Shown here: positions 56,650 through 64,000 of the stretch, in pieces | How the letters are laid out: each line of letters begins with the position of its first letter | Position numbering within the stretch: position 1 is the first letter of the stretch | Origin: Arachis hypogaea | Lineage: Eukaryota > Streptophyta > Magnoliopsida > Fabales > Fabaceae | DNA length: 64,000 nt | Assembly: GCF_003086295.3 (NCBI RefSeq) | Contig: NC_092048.1 | Coordinates: 108,888,276 to 108,952,275, forward strand | Direction: 5' to 3' | The notes under the pieces: model-generated | The model's input: only the letters and a program-made list of their open reading frames with translations | Databases searched by the model: none | What the model was told of the DNA's origin: nothing | Position numbers and translations under genes: made by a program

Positions 56650-56925
56650 TACTGGCGTTTAAACGCCAGTAAGGAGCATCTGGCTGGTGTTCAACGCCAG
56701 AACAGAACATGGATCTGGCGTTGAACGGCCAAAACAAGCAGCATCCTGGCGTTCAGACGCCAGGAATGCACAATGAGGAAAGCTGGCGCTGAACGCCAGA
56801 AACAAGCATAAAACTGGCGTTCAACGCCAGAAACATGCTGCATCTGGGTGCTGAACGCCCAGAACAAGCACCAATTCGGCGTTTAAACGCCAGAATTGCA
56901 TGCAAAGGCATTTTACATGCCTATT
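56650..56925. repeat. GGCGTTTAACGCC tract of I
   Basis: About eight palindromic units, several with GGCGTTCAACGCCAG instead of TTTAAC; the change keeps pairing only partly (C opposite A). Linkers are AACAAGCA-like. Confidence 0.82.
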
Positions 56926-57276
56926 TGGTGCAGGAATGTAATTCCTTGACACCTCAGGATCTGTGGACACCACAGGATCCCCACATACCTCCACTCACCT
57001 TACCTCCTCATAATCCTATATCACCTTCTCTCTCTCCATTCACAGTCATCCCTTCTGTTTTCCATTCACCACTCACATCCATACACCCCACCTACCTTCA
57101 AAAATTCAAAATCTCTTTTCCACCTAAGCCCACCCATATAGCCAAATCACACATCCCTCCATCTCCTCCATATCTTCTTCTTCTTCTACTATTCTTTCTT
57201 CTTTTACTCGAGGGCGAGCAACATTCTAAGTTTGGTGTGGTAAAAGCATAGTTTTTTTGTTTTTCCATAATCATTG
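56926..57276 (+). other. C-rich leader before ORF2 remnant of I
   Basis: C/T-rich sequence homologous to the leaders of E and G, but shorter; the TATA box is reduced to CATATAG (about 57135). AAGTTTGGTGTGG is kept near 57229. Confidence 0.55.
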
Positions 57277-57592
57277 ATGGCACCTAAGGCCAGAGAAACC
57301 TCTAAAAAGAGGAAAGGAAAGACAAAAGCTTCCATCAAGGGTCTATAGCTCAGTGGTAGAACATTTGACTGCAAATCAAGAGATCCCTGAGATACCTCAG
57401 GGGATACATTTTCCTCCACACAATTATTGGGAGCAACTAAGGGTGGAACATCAAGAGCACCCCATCATCCTTCATGAAATTAAAGAAGATCAAAGAGCAA
57501 TGAGGGAGGAGCAACAAAGACAAGGAAGAGACATAGAAGAGCTCAAGGACATCATTGGTACCACAAGAAGAAAACGCTACCATCACTAAGGT
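57277..57592 (+). pseudogene. ORF2 of I with an internal deletion filled by a tRNA-Cys piece
   Basis: The first 20 or so codons are kept (MAPKARETSKKRKGK). At 57339 the sequence changes into tRNA-Cys, and a TAG inside it (57346-57348) ends the frame. Homology resumes at about 57383 in the EIPEIPQG segment (residues 302-309 of ORF2 of G) and runs to the stop at 57587. Roughly 840 bp of ORF2 are missing, along with a stretch just after the NYWEQ motif. Confidence 0.8.
57339..57389 (+). other. 5' part of a tRNA-Cys(GCA) gene or RNA embedded in ORF2 of I
   Basis: Matches, from memory of plant tRNA-Cys, the acceptor 5' strand, D-arm, anticodon arm and variable region; GCA stands at the anticodon place. 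The three differences I see (GAACATT, GCAAATC, AGATCCC for GAGCATT, GCAGATC, AGGTCCC) are all G-to-A. The T-arm, the acceptor 3' strand and the CCA end are absent. The last 7 nt (ATCCCTG) are common to tRNA and ORF2, so the exact joint lies within them. It cannot be a functional tRNA. Confidence 0.8.
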
Positions 57593-58673
57593 GGACTCAT
57601 TCTTCCTTGTTCTCAAATTTTCTGTTTTTTGTTTTCTTATGTTAAATGTTTATCTATGTTTGTGTCTTTATTACATGATCATTAGTGTTTAAGTGTCTAT
57701 GCCTTAAAGTAATGAATATGAATCCATCACCTCTCTTAAATGAAAAATGTTTTAAAAAAACAAAAGAACAAGAAGTACATGAGTTTCAAATTTATCCTTG
57801 AACTTAGTTTAATTATATTGATGTGGTGACAATACTTTTTGTTTTCTGAATGAATGCTTGAACAGTGCATATGTCTTTTGAAGTTGTTGTTTATGAATGT
57901 TAAATATGTTGGCTCTTGAAAGAATGATGACAAGGAGACATGTTATTTGATAATCTAAAAAATCATAAAAATGATTATTGAAGTAAGAAAAAGCAGTGAA
58001 TACAAAGCTTGCAGAAAAAAAAATGGCGAAAAAAAAATATAGAAAAAGAAAAAGCAAGCAGAAAAAGCCAAAAGATCTTAAAACCAAAAGGCAAGAGCAA
58101 AAAGCCAATAGCCCTTAAAACCAAAAGGCAAGGGTAATAAAAAGGATCCCAAGGCTTTGAGCATCAATGGATAGGAGGGCCTAAAGGAATAAAATCCTGG
58201 CCTAAGCGGCTAAACCAAGCTGTCCCTAACCATGTGCTTGTGGCGTGAAGGTGTCAAGTGAAAACTTGAGACTGAGCGGTTAAAGTCAATGTCCAAAGCA
58301 AAAGAAGAGTGTGCTTAAGAACTCTGGACACCTCTAATTGGGGACCTTAGCAAAGCTGAGTCACAATCTAAAAAGGTTCACCCAGTTATGTGTCTGTGGC
58401 ATTTATGTATCCGGTGGTAATACTGGAAAACAAAGTGCTTAGGGCCACGACCAAGACTCATAAACTAGCTGTGTTCAAGAATCAACATACTGAACTAGGA
58501 GAATCAATAACACTATCTGAACTCTGAGTTCCTATAGATGCCAATCATTCTGAACCTCATCTGATTGGAGCTATGTTTCATTGATAGTTTGGAATTTATA
58601 GTATATTCTATTCTTTTTATCCTATTTGATTTTCAGTTGCTTGGGGACAAGCAACAATTTAAGTTTGGTGTTG
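57593..58673 (+). other. 3' noncoding region of I
   Basis: Same organisation as in E and G: an A-rich part, a conserved domain about 58110-58560, the PPT hairpin GTTGCTT-GGGGAC-AAGCAAC (58636-58655), and AAGTTTGGTGTTG at the LTR. Confidence 0.65.
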
Positions 58674-60360
58674 TGATGAGCGGATAATTTATACGCTTTT
58701 TGGCATTGTTTTAAGTATGTTTTTAGTGAGATCTAGTTACTTTTAGGGATGTTTTTATTAGTTTTTATGTTAAATTCACATTTCTGGATTTTACTATGAG
58801 TTTGTGTGTTTTTCTGTGATTTCAGGTATTTTCTGGCTGAAATTGAGGGACTTGAGCAAAAATCAGATTCAGAGGTTGAAGAAGGACTGCTGATGCTGTT
58901 GGATTCTGACCTCCCTGCACTCAAAGTGGATTTTCTGGAGCTACAGAACTCAAAATGGCACGCTCTCAACAGAGTTGGAAAGTAGACATCCAGGGCTTTC
59001 CAGCAATATATAATAGTCCATACTTTGCCCAAGTGTAGATGACGCAAAAGGGCGTTGAACGCCAGTTCTACGCTGCAGTCTGGAGTTAAACGCCAGAAAC
59101 ACGTCACAAACCAGAGTTGAACGCCAAAAACACGTTACAACTTGGCGTTCAACTCCAAAAGAAGCCTCTGCACGTGTAAACTTCAAGCTCAGCCCAAGCA
59201 CACACCAAGTGGGCTCCGGAAGTGGATTTATGCATCAATTACTTACTTCTGTAAACCCTAGTAACTAGTTTAGTATAAATAGGACTTTTTACTATTGTAT
59301 TTATATCTTCGGATCTTAGGATTTTTAGCTCAACTTTGGATCATATTGATCACGTTTGGGGGCTGGCCATTCGGCCATGCCTGGACCTTCATCACTTATG
59401 TATTTTCAACGGTAGAGTTTCTGCACTCCATAAATTAAGGTGTGGAGCTCTGCTGTTCCTCATGATTTAATGCAAAGTACTACTGTTTTATATTCAATTC
59501 AACTTATTCCGCTTCTAAGATATCCATTCGCACCCAAGAACATGATGAATGTGATGATTATGTGACGCTCATCATCATTCTCACTTATGAACGCGTGCCT
59601 GACAAACACTTCCGTTCTACATGCAAACAAGCTAGAATGAATATCTCTTGGATATCTAATACAGGGGACCGAGTCCGAGTTATTAGTGTCTTCGTGGTAT
59701 AAGTTAGAACCCATAGATGGCCATTCATGAGATCCGGAAAGTCTAAACCTTGTCTGTGGTATTCCGAGTAGGATCTGGGAAGGGATGGCTGTGACGAACT
59801 TCAAACTCGCGAGTGCTGGGCGTAGTGACAGACGCAAAAGGAGGGTGAATCCTATTCTAGTATGATCGAAAATCTCCAGATGATTAGCCGTGCCGTGACA
59901 GAGCATTTGGACCTTTTTCACAGAGAGGATGGGATGTAGCCATTGACAACGGTGATGCCCTATATAAAGCTTTCCATGGAAAGGAGTAGGAATGATTGGA
60001 TGAAGACAGTAGGAAAGCAGAGGTTCAGAGGAACGAAAGCATCTCTATACGCTTATCTGAAATTCTCACCAATGATTTGCATAAGTATTCCTATCTTTAT
60101 TTTCTGTTTATTTATTATTATTATTATTCGAAAACTCCATAACCATTTGATATCCGCCTGACTGAGATTTACAAGATGACCATAGCTTGCTTCATACCAA
60201 CAATCTCCATGGGATTGACCCTTACTCACGTAAGGTTTTATTACTTGGACGACCCAGTGCACTTGCTGGTTAGTTGTATCGAAGTTGTGACAAATTATAA
60301 ATTAATATTAGAGCACCAAGTTTTTGGAGCCATTACCAGGGATCACAATTTCGTGCACCA
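58674..60360 (+). repeat. 3' LTR of I (1687 bp)
   Basis: TGATGAGCGG to TTTCGTGCACCA. Differs from the 5' LTR at scattered sites, many of them G/A or C/T (for example ATGGCACGCTCTCAAC against ATGGTGCGCTCTTAAC). TATA box at 59274-59282. Confidence 0.92.
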
Positions 60361-60365
60361 TGGAC
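60361..60365 (+). repeat. Target-site duplication of I, right copy
   Basis: TGGAC, identical to 50571-50575. Confidence 0.92.
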
Positions 60366-60548
60366 AGAGGAGAGTTAGTCCTTCAATTGAATGAGGGCTA
60401 CCCTGTGTTTAAGGCTCAAGGATCTTCTTCTGTAACCATGGAGAGGAAGCATGAAATGCTTCTCTCAATACAGAGTCAAACAGAGTCCCCACACTCAACT
60501 TCTAAGTTTGGTGTTGGGAGGCCATCATCAGGCTCTGAGTCTCTGTGA
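60366..60548 (+). pseudogene. Gag-protease of G, right part
   Basis: Continues the frame broken at 50575 (RGELVLQLNEG, SVTMERKHEMLLS, a KFGV peptide) to a TGA at 60546-60548. Confidence 0.85.
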
Positions 60549-60566
60549 AGCTCTCCAAGAGCTCAC

Positions 60567-60614
60567 TGTCAAGCTATTGACATTAAAGAAGCGCTTGTTG
60601 GGAGGCAACCTAAT
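60567..60614 (+). promoter_or_regulatory. Post-gag hairpin block of G
   Basis: GTCAA-GCTA-TTGAC and GTTGGG-AGGCAA-CCTAAT (60597-60614); one C-to-T change leaves a G-U pair. Confidence 0.55.
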
Positions 60615-60759
60615 GTTATTTAATTATATTTATTTATTTTCTATTGTTATTTTATGTTTTCTTTAGGTTGATGATCATGTGAAGTCATAAAAACAACTGC
60701 AGAAATAAAGCAAAATGAAAAACAGCATAAAAAATAGCACACCCTGGAGAACAGACTTA

Positions 60760-61035
60760 CTGGCATTTAAACGCAGTAATGATAGCAGAATGGGCGTTTA
60801 ACGCAGAGCCTGGCAGCATTTTGGGTGTTAAACGCCAGAATGGGCAGTACTCTGGGCGTTTAACGCCAGAAAGCGGTGTCTAGTGTCTGGCTGGCGTTAA
60901 ACACCAGAAAGGGGCAGCAGACTGGCGTTTAACGCCAGGAAAGGTAGCAGAACTGGCATTTAACACCAGGAAAGATAGCAGAGCTGGTGTTAAATGCCAG
61001 AATTGGCACACAATGGGCGTTTGAACACCAGAATG
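60760..61035. repeat. GGCGTTTAACGCC tract of G
   Basis: About eight units 30-40 bp apart, some decayed to GGCATTTAACACCAG. Confidence 0.8.
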
Positions 61036-61540
61036 GTGCAGGGAGCAGAATTCCTTGACACCTCAGGATCTGTGGACCCCACAGGATCCCCACATACCCC
61101 ACCTCTTCTTCTCTACTCTTCACACCTTTCTATAACACTCTTTCCCAAATACCCTTGACCAATCACATCAATACCTCTTCCCCAAACACCATTCACCTAT
61201 CAAATCTTACCCTCTTCCCCATATTATCTTCACCATTCACATCCATCCATCATAAACCCCACCTACCTTACTATTCAAATTCAAACCATTTCCCTCCCAA
61301 ACCCACCCATTCTCACACGGATTCCCTCTCTCTCCTACCCTATAAATACCCCTCCTCACTACCTTCAATTTCACACATCATACACACTACTACCCTCCTT
61401 GGCCAAAACCTTTACTACCCTCCATCTCCTCCTTTTCTTCTTCTTCTACTCCTTTCTTTCTTCTTTTGCTCGAGGACGAGCAAACCTTTTAAGTTTGGTG
61501 TGGAAAAAGCTCTGCTTTTTTTATTTTTCCATAACCACTA
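61036..61540 (+). other. C-rich leader before ORF2 of G, with internal TATA box
   Basis: TATAAATA at 61341-61348, 200 bp before the ATG, then C/T-rich sequence, TTTTGCTCGAGGACGAGC (61464-61481) with its CTCG-AGGA-CGAG hairpin, and AAGTTTGGTGTGG near 61491. Confidence 0.55.
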
Positions 61541-62698
61541 ATGGCACCTAAGGCCGGAGAAACCTCTAGAAAGAGGAAAGGGAAGGCAATTGATTCTACC
61601 TCCAAGTCATGGGAGATGGAGAGATTCATCTCAAAGGTCTATCAAGACCACTTCTATGAAGTTGTGGCTAAGAAAAAGGTGATCCCCGAGGTCCCCTTCA
61701 AGCTCAAAAAGAGTGAATATCCAGAGATCCGACATGAGATTCAAAGAAGAGGTTGGAAAACTCTCACCAACCCCATTCAACAAGTCGGAATCTTAATGGT
61801 TCAAGAGTTCTATGCTAATGCATGGATCACTATGAACCATGAACAAAGTGTGAACCCGAACCCAAAGAATTGGCTCACAATGGTTCGGGAGAATTACTTG
61901 GATTTCAGTCCGGAAAATGTGAGGTTGACATTCAACTTGCCAATGATGCAAGGAAATCCTCACCCTTTCACTAGAAGGGTCAACTTTGATCAAAGGTTAG
62001 ATCGAGTCCTCATGGACATCTGTGTGGAAGGAGCTCAATGGAAGAGAGACTCAAGAGGCAAGCCGATTCAACTAAGAAGGCTTGACCTTAAACCCGTGGC
62101 TAGGGGATGGTTGGAGTTCATCCAACGCTCTATCATTCCTACTAGCAACCGGTCTAAAGTTACAATAGACTGGGCTATCATGATCCATAACATCATGAAT
62201 GGAGAGGAAGTAGAAGTTCATGAGATCATATCCTTAGAACTCTACAAGGTGGCAGACAAGCCCTCCACTTTGGCAAGGTTAGCCTTTCCTCATCTCATTT
62301 GTACCCTATGCAATTCAGTTGGAATTGTCATAGAGGGAGACATCCTCATTGAAGGAGACAAGCCCATCACTAAGAAAAGGATGGAGCAAACAAGAGAGCC
62401 CACTCATGGACCTCAACAAGAGCATGAGGAAGTTCCTCATCATGAAATCCCTGAGATGCCTCAAGGGATGCACTTTCCTGCACAAAACTATTGGGAGCAA
62501 ATCAACACCTCCTTAGGAGAATTGAGTTCCAACATGGGGCAACTAAGAATGGAGCACCAAGAGCATTCCATCCTCCTCCATGAAATTAGAGAAGACCAAA
62601 GAGCCATGAGGGAGGAGCAACAAAGGCAAGGAAGAGACATAGAGGAGCTCAAGCACTCCATAAGATCTTCAAGAGGAAGAACTAGCCGCCATCACTAA
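61541..62698 (+). CDS. ORF2 of element G: retrotransposon-borne protein of unknown function, intact
   Basis: 385 residues, no interruption. A basic start (GETSRKRKGK, residues 6-15) could be a nuclear signal. A central domain (about 60-260) includes RRGWKTLTNPIQQVG, VQEFYANAW, DFSPENVRLTFNLP, VARGWLEFIQRS and ARLAFPHLICTLC; I recall this type as the 'putative plant transposon protein' domain, often seen next to Athila-like elements. Residues 318-375 form a probable coiled coil, and the tail is basic (RSSRGRTSRHH). It follows the tract and a leader with its own TATA box. The ATG matches that of E, H and I. Function is unknown. Position resembles the third ORF of Athila elements, but I see no signal peptide or membrane segment. 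Confidence 0.85.
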   Translation: MAPKAGETSRKRKGKAIDSTSKSWEMERFISKVYQDHFYEVVAKKKVIPEVPFKLKKSEYPEIRHEIQRRGWKTLTNPIQQVGILMVQEFYANAWITMNHEQSVNPNPKNWLTMVRENYLDFSPENVRLTFNLPMMQGNPHPFTRRVNFDQRLDRVLMDICVEGAQWKRDSRGKPIQLRRLDLKPVARGWLEFIQRSIIPTSNRSKVTIDWAIMIHNIMNGEEVEVHEIISLELYKVADKPSTLARLAFPHLICTLCNSVGIVIEGDILIEGDKPITKKRMEQTREPTHGPQQEHEEVPHHEIPEMPQGMHFPAQNYWEQINTSLGELSSNMGQLRMEHQEHSILLHEIREDQRAMREEQQRQGRDIEELKHSIRSSRGRTSRHH

Positions 62699-63799
62699 GG
62701 TGGACCCGTTCTTTAATTTCCTTGTTCTTATTTTCCTGTTTTTCAAAATATATGCTTTATGTTTTGTCTATGTTTGTGTCTTTATTACATGATCATTAGT
62801 GTCTAGTATCTATGTCTTAAAGCTATAAATGTCCTATGAATCCTTCACCTTTCTTAAATGAAAAATATTTTTATTTGCAAAAGAACAAGAAGTGCATGAT
62901 TTCGAATTCTATCTTGAAATTAGTTTAATTATTTTGATGTGGTGGCAATACTTTTTGTTTTCTGAATGAATGCTTGAGCAGTGCATATTTTTGAATTTGT
63001 TGTTTATGAATGTTAAGATTGTTGGCTCTTGAAATAATAATAAAAAAGAAAGAATGTTATTGATAATCTGAAAAATCATAAAATTAATTCTTGAAGCAAG
63101 AAAAAGCAGTGAAGAACACAAAGCTTGCGAAAAAAATAAAGAAGAAAGAATGGCGAAGAAAAAAGCAAGCAGAAAAAGCCAATAACTCTTTAAACCAAAA
63201 GGCAAGGGTAAAAAGGATTCAAGGCTTTGAGCATTAATGGATAGGAGGGCCCACAGGAATAAAATCCTAGTAAGTGACTAAACCAAGCTGTCCCTAACTT
63301 TGTGCTTGTGGCGTGAAGGTATCAAGTGAAAAGCTTGAGACTGAGCGGTTAAAGTCGTGGTCCAAAGCAAAAAGAGTGTGCTTAAGAGCTCTGGGCACCT
63401 CTAACTAGGGATTCTAGCAAAGCTAAGTCACAATCTGAAAAGGTTCACCCAGTTATGTGTCTGTGGCATTTATGTATCCGGTGGTAATACTGGAAAACAA
63501 AATGCTTAGGGTCACAGCCAAGACTCATAAAGTAGCTGTGTTCAAGAATCAACATACTGAACTAAGAGGATCAATAACACTATCTGAATTCTAAGTTCCT
63601 ATAGATGCCAATCATTATGAACTTCAAAGGATAAAGTGAGATGCCAAAACTGTTCAGAAGCAAAAAGGCTACAAGTCCCGCTCATCTAATTGAAGCTAAT
63701 CTTCATTGATAAGTTTGGAATTTAGTGTATATTCTCTTCTTTTTATTCTATTTTGTTTTCAGTTGCTCTGGGACAAGCAACAATTTAAGTTCGGTGTTG
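62699..63799 (+). other. 3' noncoding region of G
   Basis: An A-rich part, a conserved domain about 63200-63630, the PPT hairpin at 63762-63781 (GTTGCT, loop, AGCAAC), and AAGTTCGGTGTTG before the LTR. Confidence 0.65.
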
Positions 63800-64000
63800 T
63801 GATGAGCGGATAATTTATACCCTTTTTGGCATTGTTTTTACATAGTTTTTAGTATATTTTAGTTACTTTTTATTATATTTTTATTAGTTTTTATTCAAAA
63901 ATCACATTTCTGGAGTTTATTATGAGTTTTTGTATTTTTCTGTGACTTCATGTATTTTCTAGCTGAAATTGAAGGACTTGAGCTAAAATCTTATTCAGAG
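63800..64000 (+). repeat. 3' LTR of G, first 201 bp
   Basis: TGATGAGCGGATAATTTATA; runs off the window end. Confidence 0.88.

Larger units (their letters stand above)
50576..60360 (+). mobile_element. Element I: complete non-autonomous gag-protease LTR element
   Basis: LTR 50576-52259, PBS 52266-52283, leader, gag-protease 54112-56325 with seven in-frame stops and no frameshift, hairpin block, tract, a deleted ORF2 carrying a tRNA-Cys piece, conserved 3' region, LTR 58674-60360, and TGGAC duplications on both sides. No RT or integrase. It inserted in the protease region of G. The LTRs differ at many sites, mostly transitions, so it is older than B. Confidence 0.93.
60361..64000 (+). mobile_element. 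Element G, right part (left part 49315-50575)
   Basis: Host of the I insertion and, by position, of the E insertion. Carries the end of gag-protease, hairpin block, tract, intact ORF2 and 3' LTR. The 5' half is not in the window. Confidence 0.85.

Noticed and set aside
57339..57389. Functional tRNA-Cys gene
   Set aside because: The T-arm, the acceptor 3' strand and the terminator are missing, and the D-stem has a changed base.

Overview
The window looks like intergenic heterochromatin of a large plant genome, most likely a peanut relative (Arachis). It holds no host gene that I can support. Practically every base belongs to LTR retrotransposons of the Ty3/gypsy Athila-like group or to non-autonomous relatives. 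The organism call rests on an LTR start beginning TGATGAGCGGATAATTTATA and on the AAGTTTGGTGTTG motif, both of which I associate from memory with very high-copy Arachis elements (FIDEL/Feral type). It was not checked against a database. Every primer-binding site (PBS) in the window matches the 3' end of tRNA-Asp.

Layout (letters are my own labels). 1-10974: element A, minus strand, with one intact 1807-residue gag-protease-RT-RNase H-integrase ORF; its 3' LTR is cut by the window start. 10975-17441: element H, minus strand, a non-autonomous gag-protease element with a truncated second ORF (ORF2). 17442-17535: a 94-bp spacer, the only candidate host DNA. 17536-22986: element C, minus strand, a relative of A that lost RT, RNase H and most of integrase. 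22987-23986: a scaffold gap of exactly 1000 N. 23987-26127: element F, minus strand, a decayed 3' half of pol. 26128-38121: element B, minus strand, a near-identical second copy of A with both LTRs. 38122-43833: element D, plus strand, a non-autonomous element with a GC-rich palindromic tract. 43834-49314: element E, plus strand, the same family as H. 49315-50575 and 60361-64000: element G, plus strand, same family, with the only intact ORF2. 50576-60360: element I, plus strand, same family, complete, with both LTRs, a PBS and a perfect TGGAC target-site duplication, inserted in the protease region of G.

The right half reads as a nested stack: I and E lie in G, D lies in E, and B lies next to D. 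Only A and B (and the ruin F) encode RT and integrase. C, D, E, G, H and I would have to borrow them. They carry what a parasite of an Athila-type element would keep: LTRs, a tRNA-Asp primer site, a gag-protease ORF, and conserved noncoding signals after the gag stop and before the 3' LTR.

The less ordinary material is noncoding. There are arrays of near-perfect hairpins at roughly 70-76-bp spacing inside LTRs, and the architecture recurs in families whose hairpin sequences differ. A hairpin after the gag stop shows a compensatory base change. Relics of a PBS lie inside the LTRs of the E/H/I family. A 5' part of tRNA-Cys sits at a deletion breakpoint in element I. TATA boxes lie about 190-200 bp upstream of ORF2. 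Nonsense codons are mostly explained by C-to-T at glutamine codons.

A caution on assembly: A and B share the same left/right LTR difference, B's frameshifts are single-base homopolymer losses, B has no matching target-site duplication, and A lacks the last 6 bp of its right LTR. Part of the left half may be an assembly duplication or chimera.
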